DNA of 15,309 nt from Pseudomonadota bacterium (GTDB lineage Bacteria > Pseudomonadota > Alphaproteobacteria > Rhizobiales > Hyphomicrobiaceae), in the NCBI GenBank assembly GCA_023430845.1, contig JAEYYJ010000442.1, positions 1 through 15,309 on the forward strand, given 5' to 3'. Shown piece by piece: positions 13,617-15,309 of the stretch (position 1 is its first letter; each line of letters starts with the position of its first letter). A program made the translations under genes and the position numbers. The notes under the pieces were generated by a model. It worked only from the letters and a program-made list of their open reading frames with translations. It was not told the DNA's origin and searched no databases.

Positions 13617-14090
13617 ATGGATCCCATAAGGCTGCACGTGAACGGGGAGACGCGTGACGTAAGCGTCGATCCTGATACGCCTCTTCTCTATGTTCTGCGC
13701 AATGACCTCGGCCTCAAGGGGACGCGAGCGGGTTGCGCAGAAGGGCAGTGCATGAGCTGCACTGTGCTGCTCGATGGTCGGCCGCAGACTGCTTGCATGG
13801 TGCCAGTGGGCTCTGTCGCCAGTCAGCGTGTGGAAACCGTTGAAGCGCTCGTCCGTGATGGCATCAACCATCCGCTGGTCGACAGTCTGCTCGAGGAGCA
13901 GGCAGGACAGTGCGGGTACTGTCTCGCCGGCATTCTCATGCGTGCCAAGGCGCTGCTGGATCGGGGCGGTGTGCCAAGCCGCGCGGAAATCGCCGCGGCG
14001 CTCGATGATCACCTCTGTCGCTGCGGTGCGCATGATCGTATTCTGCGCGCTATCGAGCGTGCGGCTGCGATGGGGAGGGCGCGCGCATGA
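13617..14090 (+). CDS. (2Fe-2S) small subunit of NicA/IorA-type molybdo-hydroxylase
   Basis: The electron-transfer subunit of a two-subunit xanthine-oxidase-family hydroxylase, 157 residues, the normal size. The plant-ferredoxin-type cluster is held by C40, C45, C48 and C60 (CAEGQCMSCT, then C60). The second, helical-domain cluster is held by C99, C102, C134 and C136 (QCGYC and CRC), with the expected C-x2-C-x31-C-x1-C spacing. There is no Tat signal, so it acts in the cytoplasm or is carried by the partner. No in-frame start exists upstream before a stop codon, so ATG 13617 is the first possible start even though its ribosome site is poor. It overlaps the large-subunit gene by 4 nt (ATGA). 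It passes electrons from the molybdenum centre to an acceptor; no FAD subunit gene is visible. Confidence 0.95.
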   Translation: MDPIRLHVNGETRDVSVDPDTPLLYVLRNDLGLKGTRAGCAEGQCMSCTVLLDGRPQTACMVPVGSVASQRVETVEALVRDGINHPLVDSLLEEQAGQCGYCLAGILMRAKALLDRGGVPSRAEIAAALDDHLCRCGAHDRILRAIERAAAMGRARA

Positions 14091-15309
14091 GTACGATCGC
14101 GTCGTCTCCCAGCTTGAACGACAACCCGCGCTGCAGCGATTGGATCGATCTCTCGCGCGAGGGCGTGGTCGTGCTCAAGTCCGGAAAGGTCGAGATCGGC
14201 CAGGGCATCGCCACCGCCCTTGTGCAAATTGCAGCCGACGAATTGGACGTTGCACCTGAAAGCGTTGCGCTCATCGCGGGCCACACGGCGCTCGGTCCGG
14301 TCGAAGCCGGCACGTCCAGCAGCCTCTCCATCGAGACCGGTGGGCGCGCGGTTCGCCTCGCGGCATCTGCGACGCGGGCGCTCCTTCTCGCGGAAGCCGC
14401 CAAGCTTCTGCAGGCCCCACCTGAGAGTCTCTCCGTCGAACAGGGGCGTATCGTCGCCAACGGCCGCGAGACGGATCTCAGCTACTGGTCGCTCGCCTCG
14501 TCGGTAGATCTGGCAGCGCCTGTTCTCGACCACGCACGACCGAAGAGGCCCGCCGAGCGGCGCGTCGCCGGCACGTCGATGCCGCGCATCGACCTCGCAG
14601 CCAAGGCTACAGGCCCCGGCTTTATTCATGACGTTGAACTGCCGGGCATGCTGCACGGGCGCACGCTCGATCCACCCGCCTCGGGGCGGTGCCTTGAAGC
14701 GTTTGATGAGGCCGCCCTCAAGCGCGCCTTTCCGAATGTGCATTTGGTCCGCGATGGCTCGTTTGTCGGCATTATCGCGGAGCGGGAGGATGTCGCGGTC
14801 CGCGCAATCGCGCACGCCGAAAAGCTCGCTAGTTGGTCGCAAGGCTCCACAGTGCCTTCGCTCATGCGAGAGGCTGTCGAGGCCGATCCCGCGCAGCCCG
14901 AAATCGTCATCGAGAAGGGCGATGTCACTTCAGCAGAAGGGCGCGTATTCTCGACCGAGATCGAACGGCCGTACATCGCGCACGCATCGATCGCGCCCTC
15001 GTGTGCCATTGCCGTCTGGCGTGGCGATGCGCTCGAAATCCATTCTCATAGCCAGGCGGTGCACGACATGCGCGCACCTCTTGCCAAGGCACTGGGCATC
15101 GATGCAGGCAATGTCGTTGTCATACATGTGCCTGGTGCCGGCACGTACGGTCATTCTGGTCAGGACGACGCGGCCTATGAAGCAGCTATGCTCGCGCGCG
15201 CAGTGCCGGGACGCCCGGTGCGCGTGCTGTGGTCGCGTGCGGCTGATTTCTCTCTCGCGCCGTTGGGGCCAGGCGCGATCGTGAAGGCCGAAGCCAAAGT
15301 CGATGCGGA
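14087..15309 (+). CDS. Molybdopterin large subunit, NicB/IorB-type, cut by the window edge
   Basis: The first 407 residues of the catalytic subunit of a molybdenum hydroxylase; the frame stays open to the right edge. ATG 14087 overlaps the previous TGA and is preceded by GGGGAGGG. The N-terminus (VVVLKSGKVEIGQGIATALV, about 27-46) is the glycine-rich segment that opens the large subunit in the IorB/nicotinate-dehydrogenase B group, unlike CoxL or XdhB. A second domain begins near 160-182 (VAGTSMPRIDLAAKATG), with FIHDVELPGMLHGR next. The motif GTYGHSGQDDAAYEAAMLAR at about 350 matches the molybdopterin-contacting region. The active-site Glu and any C-terminal cytochrome domain lie beyond the edge. 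It hydroxylates an N-heterocycle, aldehyde or purine-like substrate; which one cannot be told. Confidence 0.92.
   Translation, partial: MSTIASSPSLNDNPRCSDWIDLSREGVVVLKSGKVEIGQGIATALVQIAADELDVAPESVALIAGHTALGPVEAGTSSSLSIETGGRAVRLAASATRALLLAEAAKLLQAPPESLSVEQGRIVANGRETDLSYWSLASSVDLAAPVLDHARPKRPAERRVAGTSMPRIDLAAKATGPGFIHDVELPGMLHGRTLDPPASGRCLEAFDEAALKRAFPNVHLVRDGSFVGIIAEREDVAVRAIAHAEKLASWSQGSTVPSLMREAVEADPAQPEIVIEKGDVTSAEGRVFSTEIERPYIAHASIAPSCAIAVWRGDALEIHSHSQAVHDMRAPLAKALGIDAGNVVVIHVPGAGTYGHSGQDDAAYEAAMLARAVPGRPVRVLWSRAADFSLAPLGPGAIVKAEAKVDA

Overview
This looks like a high-GC alphaproteobacterial chromosome segment, most likely from the Hyphomicrobiales. That guess rests on codon use, on the mix of gene families (PrtD/PrtE-type type I secretion, MdtABC/Mux-type RND pump, NicA/NicB-type molybdo-hydroxylase, class II deacetylase) and on purine-rich Shine-Dalgarno sites. 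Genus cannot be fixed from the sequence. I saw no rRNA, tRNA, CRISPR array, insertion sequence or phage gene.

Layout, left to right. (1) 15-398, minus: a small exported protein with a CPxC motif, resembling DUF2946. It is divergent from (2) 555-1664(+stop), plus: an intact zinc-dependent class II deacetylase / acetylpolyamine amidohydrolase-like enzyme. (3) 1910-6455, plus: a two-gene RND efflux operon (periplasmic adaptor, then inner-membrane permease) without an outer-membrane factor. (4) 11890-6483, minus: a four-gene type I secretion operon converging on the RND operon with only 27 bp between stop codons. Its order is a 219-aa Gly/Asp-rich protein, a 443-aa protein with amphipathic repeats, the ABC exporter and the HlyD-type adaptor. 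(5) 12221-12913, plus: a LuxR-type regulator divergent from the secretion operon. (6) 13014-13547, plus: an unrecognised 177-aa protein. (7) 13617 to the right edge, plus: the 2Fe-2S small subunit and the truncated molybdopterin large subunit of a NicAB/IorAB-type hydroxylase.

The most interesting part is 6483-13547, which I read as a LuxR-controlled type I secretion island. The first two genes have the look of non-RTX, low-complexity acidic secreted proteins, and the 443-aa gene overlaps the exporter gene by 1 nt. Two 16-bp lux-box-like inverted repeats (CTGT-N8-ACAG, 13 of 16 positions identical to each other) flank the luxR gene. One is in the luxR/secretion intergenic region. The other is just after luxR and is followed directly by a degenerate third copy, upstream of the 177-aa gene. 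The distances to AT-rich -10-like hexamers fit activation of the secretion operon on one side and of the 177-aa gene on the other. The LuxR protein lacks the usual Asp-Pro and second aromatic residue of the acyl-homoserine lactone pocket, and no luxI is in the window, so it is probably a solo regulator sensing something else.

Other structure outside the genes: a 15-bp hairpin between the two putative cargo genes that pairs fully only in the secretion-operon RNA, a 16-bp perfect palindrome in that operon's leader region, and a 10-bp-arm inverted repeat immediately before the start codon of the 2Fe-2S subunit.
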